A DNA stretch of 26,336 nt, taken from a virus. Within the stretch, counting starts at the first letter, position 1. Each line of letters starts with the position of its first letter. A program made the translations under genes and the position numbers. The stretch spans positions 1 through 26,336 of IMG/VR virus record IMGVR_UViG_3300032116_001148; one strand, written 5' to 3'. Shown piece by piece: positions 15,968-22,485 of the stretch. Below the pieces are notes generated by a model. The model ran no database searches and was not told where the DNA came from. It worked only from the letters and a program-made list of their open reading frames with translations.

Positions 15968-16197
15968 CATTCGTCCTCCCCGAGTGCAGCGCGGGCAACA
16001 TCACCGAAGTCGTTGCTGTTCGGACCCCACGGTCCATCGTCAACATTCGGATAGTGGTTCTTAGCGTAATAGCGCAGCGCCTCGCGCAGCCGTTCGATTT
16101 CGGTAGCGGCTACTTCCATTCGCCAATCGTTCCGGCAAGAGTTGTGCGCGTGCGAACAGACATTCCTATCGCGCAGCCGTTCAACGATGTCTGTCAC
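15967..16197 (-). CDS. Mini-gene paralogue 3
   Basis: 76 residues, starting with GTG (GTGA overlap with the membrane microgene upstream) after GGGAGGG. It shares M-T-D-I-V-E-R-L-R, A-A-T-E-I-E-R-L-R-E-A-L and the ending A-R-A-A-L-G-E-D-E with the other copies. Two variable stretches are private to it: a Cys/His-containing insert (C-S-H-A-H-N-S-C) near residue 13, which might bind a metal, and an Asn/Gly/Pro-rich loop after the helix. The conserved helix with variable flanks suggests a shared binding scaffold with different specificities; that is inference. Confidence 0.72.
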   Translation of the reverse strand: MTDIVERLRDRNVCSHAHNSCRNDWRMEVAATEIERLREALRYYAKNHYPNVDDGPWGPNSNDFGDVARAALGEDE

Positions 16198-16313
16198 AGC
16201 TTCCCTCCCGACAAGATCGAAGCCGCGATGAAGCAGAGCATCAGACCCGCCATCAGGAGAGGCATGAACACCGGGACGACGAAGGTCAGGTAGGCGAGTT
16301 CACCAAGCGACAT
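16194..16313 (-). CDS. 39-residue membrane microprotein
   Basis: M-S-L-G-E-L-A-Y-L-T-F-V-V-P-V-F-M-P-L-L, then M-A-G-L-M-L-C-F-I-A-A-S-I-L-S-G-G-K-L. The frame is fully hydrophobic from residue 6 to 34, enough for one long or two short membrane spans. Its ATG overlaps the upstream stop (TGATG), lies 7 bases after GGGGAGG, and its stop overlaps the next start, so it fits exactly between two genes. The fit on both sides makes it a convincing real gene despite its length. Role unknown. Confidence 0.68.
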   Translation of the reverse strand: MSLGELAYLTFVVPVFMPLLMAGLMLCFIAASILSGGKL

Positions 16314-16498
16314 CACTTATCCTCCCCGAGTGCGTGCTTGGCGATCACCCTCATGATCCCCGGCGCGGCTTCGCTGTTCGGCACGGCCATGATTTCATGC
16401 AGCGCCTCGCGCAGCCGTTCGATTTCGTCTGCTACTTCTTTCCGTGCCCACAAATAGACGAGCGTAAGATCGTCCTGTTCGTCGCAACGACCGCTCAT
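16313..16498 (-). CDS. Mini-gene paralogue 4
   Basis: 61 residues; it shares the centre (A-D-E-I-E-R-L-R-E-A-L-H-E-I) and end (K-H-A-L-G-E-D-K) with the other paralogues but has an unrelated start, M-S-G-R-C-D-E-Q-D-D. A strong AAAGGAGG lies before the ATG, so it may be the entry point for ribosomes into the coupled mini-gene array downstream. Its final codons provide the GGGGAGG of the membrane microgene. Function unknown. Confidence 0.72.
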   Translation of the reverse strand: MSGRCDEQDDLTLVYLWARKEVADEIERLREALHEIMAVPNSEAAPGIMRVIAKHALGEDK

Positions 16499-16528
16499 TG
16501 CTTCTCCTCCTTTGGCGGCTTGTTCTTC

Positions 16529-16897
16529 TCAGCCCGCTTTTTGTTTGGCACCACGCGCTTCCGGTAGAGGTTCGACTCCAAGCTCCGCGCATACACGTTC
16601 CTTGACGAGCTCGAGGCTTTGTCTGACTTCGTGTGATTCACTGGCTGTCTCCGCTCCGATGGCTGCATAGCCCGCTATGTCGATCCAGCTATCCATATGT
16701 AGCCCACGGGTCTGCTTCAGTCTGACGACCTTCTGAAGAATCTCGATGAGTGCCACGTCGTGCGGTTCAACAGGGTGATCCAAATACAGGGAGAACATCT
16801 CGGCCATTGCCGCGAGTGTCTTCGGCGCTCCGCCGTACGTGCATTCCCGTTCCACGACGATCTTTCTCGCTGACTCCAGAATCTGACTTCTGTTCAC
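16529..16897 (-). CDS. DUF6378-like phage protein
   Basis: 122 residues. The pattern M-N-R-S-Q-I-L-E-S-A-R-K-I-V at the start, T-Y-G-G at 20-23, then H-D-V-A-L-I-E-I-L-Q-K-V-V-R-L and D-S-W-I-D-I-A-G-Y-A-A at about 70-78 is that of a phage family named DUF6378, all-helical and possibly related to MazG-like nucleotide pyrophosphohydrolases; the family name is from memory. Start is GTG after AAGAAGG. The first 131 bases overlap the 3' end of the DnaA-like gene in another frame, which is unusual for this block. Confidence 0.75.
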   Translation of the reverse strand: MNRSQILESARKIVVERECTYGGAPKTLAAMAEMFSLYLDHPVEPHDVALIEILQKVVRLKQTRGLHMDSWIDIAGYAAIGAETASESHEVRQSLELVKERVCAELGVEPLPEARGAKQKAG

Positions 16898-17378
16898 TTG
16901 CCTTCTTCCTCTTCTCGACCTGCCGAATTCCGTACAGGATGGTGGTGTGATCGCGGTTCAGAATCTCTCCGATCCTCGGCAGAGACCAATCCGTGTGCTT
17001 GTAGATGCGCCAGTAAAGTTCTTGCCGAATCCGAACGAGCTCGGGCTGCCGCCGCGGAGAGCGAATCTCGGCGAGCGAATAGCCCGTCTCCTCAGTGATC
17101 TCGGCGATCATCTGGGTGACGATCTTGCTGTATTGCATCTTGCCCTTGGTGATCGTGACGTAGTCATCGAACATTTTTTCAAGCATGCGCCACTGGTCGC
17201 GACGCGCCTGTTCCTTCATTCGCTCCTGCTGCAACCGTTGTTCGACAAGTTGCTGAGCCCAAGTCAAATGGTTCTTTTCATCATCGGCCCGTCGCTTTTG
17301 CTCTGCTGCCGCGTTGAAACGGGCAAGGCGGGCTTTGCGCTCCTCGTGAAGTTTCTGCTTCAGGCTCATGGTGCTCAT
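16767..17378 (-). CDS. Protein with DnaA domain IV-like DNA-binding domain
   Basis: 203 residues. Residues 6-75 are a highly charged helix rich in Lys, Glu, Arg and Gln, likely a coiled coil. Residues 98-157 match the C-terminal duplex-binding domain of DnaA: S-L-A-E-I-R-S-P-R-R, L-V-R-I-R-Q-E-L-Y-W, S-L-P-R-I-G-E-I-L and the hallmark D143-H-T-T. There is no AAA+ ATPase domain, so it is not an initiator by itself; it may bind DnaA-box-like sites to recruit or block host DnaA or act as a regulator. The ATG overlaps the ArdC-like stop (ATGA). The last 45 residues overlap the next gene and look unconserved. Confidence 0.8.
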   Translation of the reverse strand: MSTMSLKQKLHEERKARLARFNAAAEQKRRADDEKNHLTWAQQLVEQRLQQERMKEQARRDQWRMLEKMFDDYVTITKGKMQYSKIVTQMIAEITEETGYSLAEIRSPRRQPELVRIRQELYWRIYKHTDWSLPRIGEILNRDHTTILYGIRQVEKRKKASEQKSDSGVSEKDRRGTGMHVRRSAEDTRGNGRDVLPVFGSPC

Positions 17379-18238
17379 GCTACTTCTCTTAGTTCTTCTT
17401 CCTCATTGAAGTTGAGAATGAAGTCCGCAGCCTTGGAGGCTTGGGACGCCGCTCGAACGAGGGCTCGCTTGTCTTTCTTTGCCGCCTCGAGCCACGACTT
17501 CAGATACCTGGCGTGGTCGTCACGCACGTAATTCGTAATACCGAAGTCAGCAGACAGGAAGGCAGCGCCCATCTCGGCGATCATCTCCTCGACCGCATAG
17601 GCATCCGAGCCAAACGAGGTCGAAAGATTACGATCCAACCGTTTCTTCGCTCCAGTCCAATGGACAAGTTCGTGGAACAGCACGGAGTAATAGTTCTCCA
17701 TGGTCACGAACTGCTCGGGCTTGGGCATCCGAATCGTGTCAATAGAGGGGACGTAGCATGCACGGTCGCCACCGATGTCGATAGTGGCATTGAGGCGCTT
17801 GATCGCGTTGTCGATGTCATCACGACGGGCGATTGCGCTTGCGCCTTGTGTGGGCTCCGGCTCCATCGCCTTGGCACCTTCAACTTGCTCGGCATTGAAG
17901 ACATAAGAGACACGGCTGACGATGCTCTTGGTTGGATCGCCGCTCTCACCCTCACGCTCATACTGTTTGAAGAAGATGATCGGCGTGCCCTTTGCACCCT
18001 TGCGCACTTTGCAGTCGGCGGCTTGCCACTGATTGAAGGTTGCCCAGCGGTTCGAGCTGTAGCCCGCACGATGCGCGGCGGCCCAGCACATGAAGACGTT
18101 CACGCCCGTGTAGCGCTTCTTCGTGATGGCATTGCTGGGACGGTCAAGGCCGAGCTCTCGCCACGGCGGAGCCCAGTTGCCCGCTCCATCGACCATCTCC
18201 AAGAGGCGGTCGGTGATCTCCTGATATGCGTCCTTCAT
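17375..18238 (-). CDS. ArdC-like antirestriction protein (ssDNA-binding domain plus zincin metallopeptidase)
   Basis: 287 residues. The N-terminal part (residues 1 to about 120; W-A-P-P-W-R, N-A-I-T-K-K-R-Y-T-G-V-N, then K-V-R-K-G-A-K-G-T-P-I-I-F) is the ArdC N-terminal ssDNA-binding domain. The C-terminal part has H189-E190-L-V-H193-W-T-G, a HExxH zincin site, and Y-A-V-E-E-M-I-A-E, the usual third-ligand helix. ArdC proteins of plasmids and phages protect incoming DNA from type I and II restriction. An in-frame TTG at 18250 is possible, but the ATG at 18238 directly follows GGAGAGAG and is preferred. It follows ssb, separated by a hairpin. Confidence 0.88.
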   Translation of the reverse strand: MKDAYQEITDRLLEMVDGAGNWAPPWRELGLDRPSNAITKKRYTGVNVFMCWAAAHRAGYSSNRWATFNQWQAADCKVRKGAKGTPIIFFKQYEREGESGDPTKSIVSRVSYVFNAEQVEGAKAMEPEPTQGASAIARRDDIDNAIKRLNATIDIGGDRACYVPSIDTIRMPKPEQFVTMENYYSVLFHELVHWTGAKKRLDRNLSTSFGSDAYAVEEMIAEMGAAFLSADFGITNYVRDDHARYLKSWLEAAKKDKRALVRAASQASKAADFILNFNEEEELREVA

Positions 18239-18256
18239 CTCTCTCTCCAAAGTGAA

Positions 18257-18286
18257 GTGCCGGGGCTCATCACCCCGGCACGTTTT
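18257..18286. terminator. Strong hairpin between ssb and the ArdC-like gene
   Basis: A perfect 9-bp GC-rich stem (GTGCCGGGG / CCCCGGCAC) with a 7-base loop lies between the ssb stop and the ArdC-like start. On the plus strand it is followed by GTTTT, the form of an intrinsic terminator; on the minus strand, the coding direction, it is followed by TTCACTTTGG, a weaker tail. It may partly stop early transcripts so that ArdC is made at lower level than SSB, and may also stop antisense transcripts. Confidence 0.6.
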
Positions 18287-18669
18287 CAGAACGGCATGTC
18301 GTCATCGAGGACAGCTGCTGTCGATGGCGAACCACCAGAACCGCCATCCTCTGCTCGCGTCAGCAACTGAAGCTCACCCGAGAAGCGGCCGATGCTGACC
18401 TCGACAGCCAGCTTCTCGACACCGTCCTTCGTGTAGGTCCGCTTCTCGAGCGCGCCTTCGACGTAGACCTTCGTGCCCTTGTCCGCGAAGGAGTCGAGAA
18501 CCTCGACCTTCTTCTCGTCCCAGCACACACAGTCTACCCACATCGTCGCCTTCTCTTTGTTGACGTAGCGGTTCACGGCAACCGAGAAGCGGGCGAACCG
18601 CTTCCCATTGGTCTCCTTGATCTCAGGCTTGCGCCCGAGATTGCCGATGAGCGTAACCTTCGCCACCAT
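18286..18669 (-). CDS. ssb: Single-stranded DNA-binding protein
   Basis: 127 residues with the OB-fold pattern of bacterial and phage SSB: V-T-L-I-G-N-L-G-R-K-P-E-I at 5-17, F-S-V-A-V-N-R, W-V-D-C-V-C-W-D, and K-G-T-K-V-Y-V-E-G near 65-73. A Gly/Ser-rich linker leads to the acidic tip D-D-D-M-P-F, the site by which SSBs recruit partner enzymes. It coats single strands during replication and recombination and would act with the ERF and YqaJ proteins encoded upstream. The ATG shares a base with the upstream stop (TGATG). Confidence 0.95.
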   Translation of the reverse strand: MVAKVTLIGNLGRKPEIKETNGKRFARFSVAVNRYVNKEKATMWVDCVCWDEKKVEVLDSFADKGTKVYVEGALEKRTYTKDGVEKLAVEVSIGRFSGELQLLTRAEDGGSGGSPSTAAVLDDDMPF

Positions 18670-18893
18670 CAGGCAAGCCTCCAGACGCGAATGCTCTTGC
18701 GGTCATTCGACATGCGCGTCACGAACTTCATCTTCTTGTCTTTGTGGATTCGCGTAATCATTCCGGCGATACCCGGGCGCTTCTCAATAGGAGCAACGAA
18801 CGAGTCACCGACCTCCATATGCTGGAACGGATATTTTGAATACGGCTGAATGCCCTCCAAGGGGACGTTCTTCTCGATCTGGTAGGTCATCAT
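18669..18893 (-). CDS. Small conserved phage protein of unknown function (beta-rich, DNA-metabolism operon)
   Basis: 74 residues with M-T-Y-Q-I-E-K-N-V-P-L-E-G, then K-Y-P-F-Q-H-M-E-V-G-D-S-F and a basic C-terminal half that ends R-K-S-I-R-V-W-R-L-A. The K-Y-P-F-x-x-M-E-V-G-D-S-F block recurs in short phage proteins encoded beside replication or recombination genes. Charge and position between erf-like and ssb genes fit a nucleic-acid-binding accessory, but no function is known to me. Tandem ATGATG at the start overlaps the ERF stop. Confidence 0.75.
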   Translation of the reverse strand: MMTYQIEKNVPLEGIQPYSKYPFQHMEVGDSFVAPIEKRPGIAGMITRIHKDKKMKFVTRMSNDRKSIRVWRLA

Positions 18894-19459
18894 TGTGCGA
18901 TCTCCTTCTGTTTCGCAGCAAACATCTGACGAAGACGGGCGAGGTCTGCGGGTTGCAGGTTGCTCGCTTGCTTCTTGATTTCGGCAGCCATGTCATCGAG
19001 CATGGCCTTGTCCTGCACGAGTGCCATCATGCTTTCGAGGGCGCTCACTACAGGGTTATTGAAGACGACGTTCTGATCCTCATCAGGATCGTCACCCGAC
19101 TCCAATCCCAGCGTCTTCAGGAGGGCGTACTTGACGGCGTAGGACATGGCCTTGCCCGGTCCCTTGTCCTGATCGTCGATGCCATACCCGAAGCTATGTA
19201 CTTCGATGTGATCGTTGGGCTGATCGATGTTTACGAACCGCACATGAACCCACGCTTCGGTGCGGTTGCCCACCTGATTTGTGCTCATGTGAACGGGGTA
19301 ATAAATCACGCCCTCTTCCAGTAGAGCGGGCCGAACCTTGGCGGTCACGGCATCGTGGCTGACGATGCTGTAACGCATGCCGGCTTTCTTCTCTTTCTGG
19401 ATGTACGTCACCTTCGCCATCGCCGCAGCGATGCGTTGGTGTAGGTTCTTCGTCGTCAT
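18890..19459 (-). CDS. erf: ERF-family single-strand annealing recombinase
   Basis: 189 residues. The N-terminal domain ends in the ERF hallmark K-G-P-G-K-A-M-S-Y-A-V-K-Y-A-L-L-K-T-L-G (residues 99-118) followed by a D-D-P-D-E-D acidic stretch; M-R-Y-S-I-V-S-H-D-A-V lies earlier at 28-38. ERF proteins anneal complementary single strands and allow phage genomes to circularise or concatenate by recombination. A YqaJ-type exonuclease gene is encoded two genes upstream and ssb two genes downstream, which together make a full Red-like system. GGAGAGAGG precedes the ATG. Confidence 0.93.
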   Translation of the reverse strand: MTTKNLHQRIAAAMAKVTYIQKEKKAGMRYSIVSHDAVTAKVRPALLEEGVIYYPVHMSTNQVGNRTEAWVHVRFVNIDQPNDHIEVHSFGYGIDDQDKGPGKAMSYAVKYALLKTLGLESGDDPDEDQNVVFNNPVVSALESMMALVQDKAMLDDMAAEIKKQASNLQPADLARLRQMFAAKQKEIAQ

Positions 19460-19476
19460 AGCCTCTCTCCTGTACC

Positions 19477-19659
19477 TCAGTCTTCTTCGTCGTCGTGGTA
19501 CTCATCGCAAGCTTCTGCGTGTAGCCGCAGGGCTTCGATCCCCTCGGCTGCCAGCGTCAGGCATCGCTTGTCAGTCGATAGCGCGAGCACCGCCTCGCAG
19601 AGTTCGCGCCACCGATCTTCGAGCTCGAGGGCGCTCATGATCTTGCTGGGATCAGACAT
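19477..19659 (-). CDS. Small acidic hypothetical protein
   Basis: 60 residues, helical and acidic, ending D-E-Y-H-D-D-E-E-D. The ATG overlaps the stop of the winged-helix gene by 8 bases, and the stop lies 17 bases before the ERF gene start. The helix (L-E-D-R-W-R-E-L-C-E-A-V-L) and acidic tail could mimic DNA or bind a recombination protein, but this is only suggested by composition. No family recognised. Confidence 0.65.
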   Translation of the reverse strand: MSDPSKIMSALELEDRWRELCEAVLALSTDKRCLTLAAEGIEALRLHAEACDEYHDDEED

Positions 19660-20005
19660 CTTTCACGACCCGCCACACGATGTGATTGCGTCCGCTTGCA
19701 CGCTTATGGCGCTTGCCGCTGTCCTCGATCTTACCCTTGCGCACGAGCTCGGCACGACGTGAGCGCCAGGTCGAATTGCCATACTCCTTTCCCTGCGAGG
19801 ACATGCACATGACCTCGGTCAATTCAGGATCGGTGAACCCGAACTCGCCGCACTCGATGGCGTATTGCAGAACAAGTTCCTGCAAATGAGACAGCTTCGG
19901 TGCGATGGACTCAGCCGCCTCTTTGCTCGTGTCGGGATCGGTCGTCCGTGACAGACGACGCGCTTGGTCGTCGTACATGACGCCCAACAGATTACTCAGT
20001 GTCAT
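19652..20005 (-). CDS. Winged-helix DNA-binding protein
   Basis: 117 residues. The core T-D-P-D-T-S-K-E-A-A-E-S at 22-33, then L-Q-E-L-V-L-Q-Y-A, G-F-T-D-P-E-L-T-E-V-M, T-W-R-S-R-R-A-E-L-V-R-K-G and D-S-G-K-R-H-K is a recurrent phage winged-helix protein, with the recognition helix around 77-88. Proteins like it are encoded in replication regions and are thought to be regulators. The start is the ATG at 20005, inside the last codons of the YqaJ gene; upstream in-frame codons lie in the YqaJ gene and read as noise. Confidence 0.78.
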   Translation of the reverse strand: MTLSNLLGVMYDDQARRLSRTTDPDTSKEAAESIAPKLSHLQELVLQYAIECGEFGFTDPELTEVMCMSSQGKEYGNSTWRSRRAELVRKGKIEDSGKRHKRASGRNHIVWRVVKDV

Positions 20006-20831
20006 TGTCGTTCTCCTTCGAGGCACGGATGAGAATGCGGCCACGCTTGTCGCGCTTGGCCGTGACGCCATGGCCGTAGGCTTCGCCGATGTCGTCGGTC
20101 ACAAGGCTCTTGATGTCTTCCTTGGCAGCCTCGAACGTCTTGGCTGCCTCTTGGTTCTTGAGGAACCGCTCGACCGCATCAGTCCAAAGATTGTTGGAGC
20201 GCATGTCGGAGACGATCAGACCGTCCACCTTGATGCTCTCCGCCTTCTTCGTGATGCGGTTGATCTCTCCCTGCGGCGTGATCTCGGGCTCGACTTTCTG
20301 CTTTACATGCCACCAGAAGGACGACTCCATTTTGATGAGCCCTTCAATGTAGTCATCGTCGCGCTCGACCTTGCACCACACGGGCTCGTCGTTGCCGCGG
20401 ATGACGGAGAAGTAGCAGTAGTCCACGTCCAGCACCTCGATGTAGTGCTGAAGCTGGGGCATATAGAACCGAGCCTTGTCCCATACGCTGACGCCATTGC
20501 GGCTGTGCTTGAGCTCGACGAACGAGTTTTCGTTGGGCGCAAGCCTGTCGATGTTCGCCAGCATGAACTCGTGCTTAAGGCTGGCGTAGGTATGAGACGG
20601 CTCCATCAGTGCGATGCCCGTCATCCGCTCGAACCATTCCGCATGGAACGCTTCGGATCGAATGCCAAGCTGCACCTTGAACACGCCGCTCAAGTCTTCG
20701 GGTTGATCGAGACCCAGCTTCTCACGATAGAGACGCTGCCAGTCCCCGGCCATGATACGCATGGCGTCCGTACCGCCGATGCCGGCACTACGATTGATGC
20801 GCACGATCTGCGCGGTCTCAGTGATTGTCAT
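19992..20831 (-). CDS. YqaJ-like viral recombinase / exonuclease
   Basis: 279 residues with the YqaJ/lambda-exonuclease pattern: G-I-G-G-T-D-A at 17-23, G-x-x-S-E-x-x-H-x-x-W-F at about 56-67, the catalytic D95 in N-I-D-R, E106-x-K108 in V-E-L-K-H-S, and Q-L-Q-H-Y-I at 126-131. This PD-(D/E)xK enzyme resects dsDNA ends 5' to 3' and hands single strands to the annealing protein, here the ERF protein. GGAGAGAG precedes the ATG. The last 14 bases overlap the winged-helix gene. The C-terminal 80 residues are charged and helical, as in other members. Confidence 0.9.
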   Translation of the reverse strand: MTITETAQIVRINRSAGIGGTDAMRIMAGDWQRLYREKLGLDQPEDLSGVFKVQLGIRSEAFHAEWFERMTGIALMEPSHTYASLKHEFMLANIDRLAPNENSFVELKHSRNGVSVWDKARFYMPQLQHYIEVLDVDYCYFSVIRGNDEPVWCKVERDDDYIEGLIKMESSFWWHVKQKVEPEITPQGEINRITKKAESIKVDGLIVSDMRSNNLWTDAVERFLKNQEAAKTFEAAKEDIKSLVTDDIGEAYGHGVTAKRDKRGRILIRASKENDNDTE

Positions 20832-20871
20832 GTCGCTCTCTCCTTCGACATTGATGATCTTATTGGGTTAG

Positions 20872-21255
20872 CTAATCATGGTCAAGCTTATCTATCCGCG
20901 CCAATGCGCGAACGATACGGTCCTCCCACATTCTGAGTGTCGCTGTTGATTCCTTCGAAGCCTCGAAGAACTCGGCCGGAAGCGGCATGTTCGGATAGCG
21001 ATGGGTCTTTGCCAGCGACCGACACGCTTCCTTGAACGCAGCCTTCGGTATCTCTTGGAAGAGGGAGACGTATATTCGCAACGCCTCCTCTTCCGGTAAG
21101 TGCGCCCTGAAGATGGATGCAATTGCATTGAGCGACAGCACCACCTCCTGCGGCGTGGGCGGAAGGAGCAGCCGCCTCACCCCGTCGAGGGCGGCTGCGA
21201 GTTCCGCTCTCGACGCAGACCACTCTGCCCCGTCAGGTAACGTCCGTCGCATCAT
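20872..21255 (-). CDS. Replication accessory protein, possible helicase-loader-like
   Basis: About 127 residues from the tandem ATGATG at 21255; the frame stays open further upstream to 21450, but only by running far into the initiator gene. The core (E-E-E-A-L-R-I-Y-V-S-L-F-Q-E-I, then A-F-K-E-A-C-R-S-L-A and N-M-P-L-P-A-E-F-F-E) has the look of helical phage proteins that bind or load the host helicase. Gene order supports this: it directly follows the initiator with a short overlap, as lambda P follows lambda O. No ribosome binding site is visible, so translation is probably coupled to the initiator gene. The function is inference. Confidence 0.55.
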   Translation of the reverse strand: MMRRTLPDGAEWSASRAELAAALDGVRRLLLPPTPQEVVLSLNAIASIFRAHLPEEEALRIYVSLFQEIPKAAFKEACRSLAKTHRYPNMPLPAEFFEASKESTATLRMWEDRIVRALARIDKLDHD

Positions 21256-21883
21256 CAGCCAGGTCGTCAAAGAAGCGACGGACTCGCTGATGGTTTGATT
21301 CAGCCACGGCTGCGGGACTATGACGTACAGGTCTGGGTTCCGCTTTCCATACGGGACGAGCTCGCCGTATCCAGTTCCTGTAGGTAGCTGACCAGTCGAG
21401 CTTGAGGGTGCCGTTGGCAAGCCAGTAATCCCTGAAGCAATCTGTTTCATTGTTCACGTCCAGATCGGGGCGGGCTGCTCGTGCCCATTGAAGAAGCTCG
21501 TCGTCGGGCTTCCAGTCGAGTGTCATCCGACAGGCTGCCCTCTTCTGTTTGGTATTGATGGTTATTGAAGGTTCGGGTGCACCACATGCACCCCTCCCCT
21601 GCACGTCATGCACCCCTGCACCACGTGCACCCCTCAACGAAAGGATGAACAGATTGGTCCTGCCCGGTCGCTCTTGAACCGTCATCAACCCTTCTGCTTC
21701 AAGCTCGCTAAGAGCCTTCCTGACGGCTCTCTCTTTGTAGCCGCTGTAGAGCATCAACCGTTCGACTGAAGGCCATGCCTCGCCCACGGGATTGGCGTGG
21801 TTCGCTATCCCGATGAGCACTGCTTTGAGGACGGGCTTGTCGAGAGGCAGGTTGAACGCCCAGTTCAACGCCTCGATGCTCAT
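21233..21883 (-). CDS. Replication initiator protein (helix-turn-helix N-terminus, DnaT-like C-terminus)
   Basis: 216 residues from the ATG that overlaps the upstream stop (ATGA). Residues 10-80 are a winged helix of the HTH_36 type (W-P-S-V-E-R-L-M-L-Y-S-G-Y, then R-A-V-R-K-A-L-S-E-L-E-A-E-G-L), as in phage O-type replication proteins. A Gly/Arg/Ala-rich linker at 84-104 is encoded by the iterons. Residues 121-175 (D-Y-W-L-A-N-G, D-W-S-A-T-Y-R-N-W-I-R-R) match the DnaT-like C-terminal region that contacts primosome proteins. It should bind the iterons and recruit helicase. Confidence 0.85.
   Translation of the reverse strand: MSIEALNWAFNLPLDKPVLKAVLIGIANHANPVGEAWPSVERLMLYSGYKERAVRKALSELEAEGLMTVQERPGRTNLFILSLRGARGAGVHDVQGRGACGAPEPSITINTKQKRAACRMTLDWKPDDELLQWARAARPDLDVNNETDCFRDYWLANGTLKLDWSATYRNWIRRARPVWKAEPRPVRHSPAAVAESNHQRVRRFFDDLADDATDVT
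21578..21633 (+). repeat. Three 17-bp iterons inside the initiator gene, candidate replication origin
   Basis: Copies at 21578-21594, 21600-21616 and 21617-21633 follow TGCACNNCRTGCACCCC on the plus strand. Each contains the inverted pair TGCA...TGCA, and the third includes a perfect TGCAC/GTGCA palindrome. They code for the linker between the two domains of the initiator, the same place as the iterons of lambda ori inside gene O. An AT-richer stretch (21541-21573) lies directly beside them on the side that would be downstream in the gene, a plausible unwinding site. Confidence 0.75.
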
Positions 21884-22068
21884 GGTTCGATGTCGTCCCT
21901 CTGCCGGGCCAATGCCTCGGTGATCCAAGCCATCGCCGTGCAGATTTCATCCCACTCTTGATCGTGCGAGGGGAAGCCTTCTGGAATCTGAACGTCTCGG
22001 AACTCTTGAAGAGTCTCCCAGATGCGACTTATCCACGTCTTCGTATCGTCGGCTCGCAACTCTCCCAT
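21880..22068 (-). CDS. Small hypothetical protein upstream of the initiator
   Basis: 62 residues, Trp- and acid-rich (W-I-S-R-I-W-E-T-L-Q-E-F, then D-Q-E-W-D-E-I-C-T-A-M-A-W-I). GGAGGAGAG precedes the ATG at good spacing, and its stop overlaps the initiator start (ATGA), so the two are coupled. No family recognised; tight coupling suggests a replication-related role or simply translational delivery to the initiator. Confidence 0.68.
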   Translation of the reverse strand: MGELRADDTKTWISRIWETLQEFRDVQIPEGFPSHDQEWDEICTAMAWITEALARQRDDIEP

Positions 22069-22077
22069 GCTCTCCTC

Positions 22078-22485
22078 CTATGGGATCGTCAGTTTCCACT
22101 GCTCCACCTTGGATGCAGGGATTTCGTTGATCTTGATTTCGTACGCAGCCTCGAAGAGCTTCTTCTTCAAGGCATAGACATCCGTAATCATGCCCTTCAC
22201 ATCCTCGACGACCAACTTCTCCACACGTCCGCGCTCGTCGAGCACGGCATATCGGAAGTCCGCTCGATAGGTTGTGATCGGATGGTTGTTCAAACGGATG
22301 GCATAGTTCGGCTGGAGTTCGAGGTTCTCGATCCGACCCTGTTCGGCGAGCTCCTTCAACTGCTCGTATCGAACCGCTTCAGCATTCGATGCAAACCAAT
22401 GGCCGTCCACATGGCGACCGTTGGCATTGTACTTTCCCTTGCGGGAGCCTCGTACTTCACGAGTCGAAACAGGCAGCCTTGCCAT
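22078..22485 (-). CDS. DUF1064-type endonuclease-like protein
   Basis: 135 residues. The pattern K-Y-N-A-N-G-R at 18-24, F-A-S-N-A-E-A-V-R-Y (E36), G-R-I-E-N-L-E-L-Q-P at 50-59, Y-R-A-D-F (D76) and V-V-E-D-V-K-G (E94, K97) is that of DUF1064, a phage family with a restriction-endonuclease-like fold: acidic residues and ExxK could bind metal. Such proteins sit where other phages have junction resolvases such as RusA. Start is the ATG after GGAGAG, overlapping the XRE gene by 29 bases. Confidence 0.82.
   Translation of the reverse strand: MARLPVSTREVRGSRKGKYNANGRHVDGHWFASNAEAVRYEQLKELAEQGRIENLELQPNYAIRLNNHPITTYRADFRYAVLDERGRVEKLVVEDVKGMITDVYALKKKLFEAAYEIKINEIPASKVEQWKLTIP

Noticed and set aside
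15585-16498. CRISPR-like or tandem DNA repeats
   Set aside because: The recurring 13- and 27-base strings lie at fixed places in homologous coding frames with unequal spacing and different lengths between, so they come from gene duplication and not from a repeat-spacer array.
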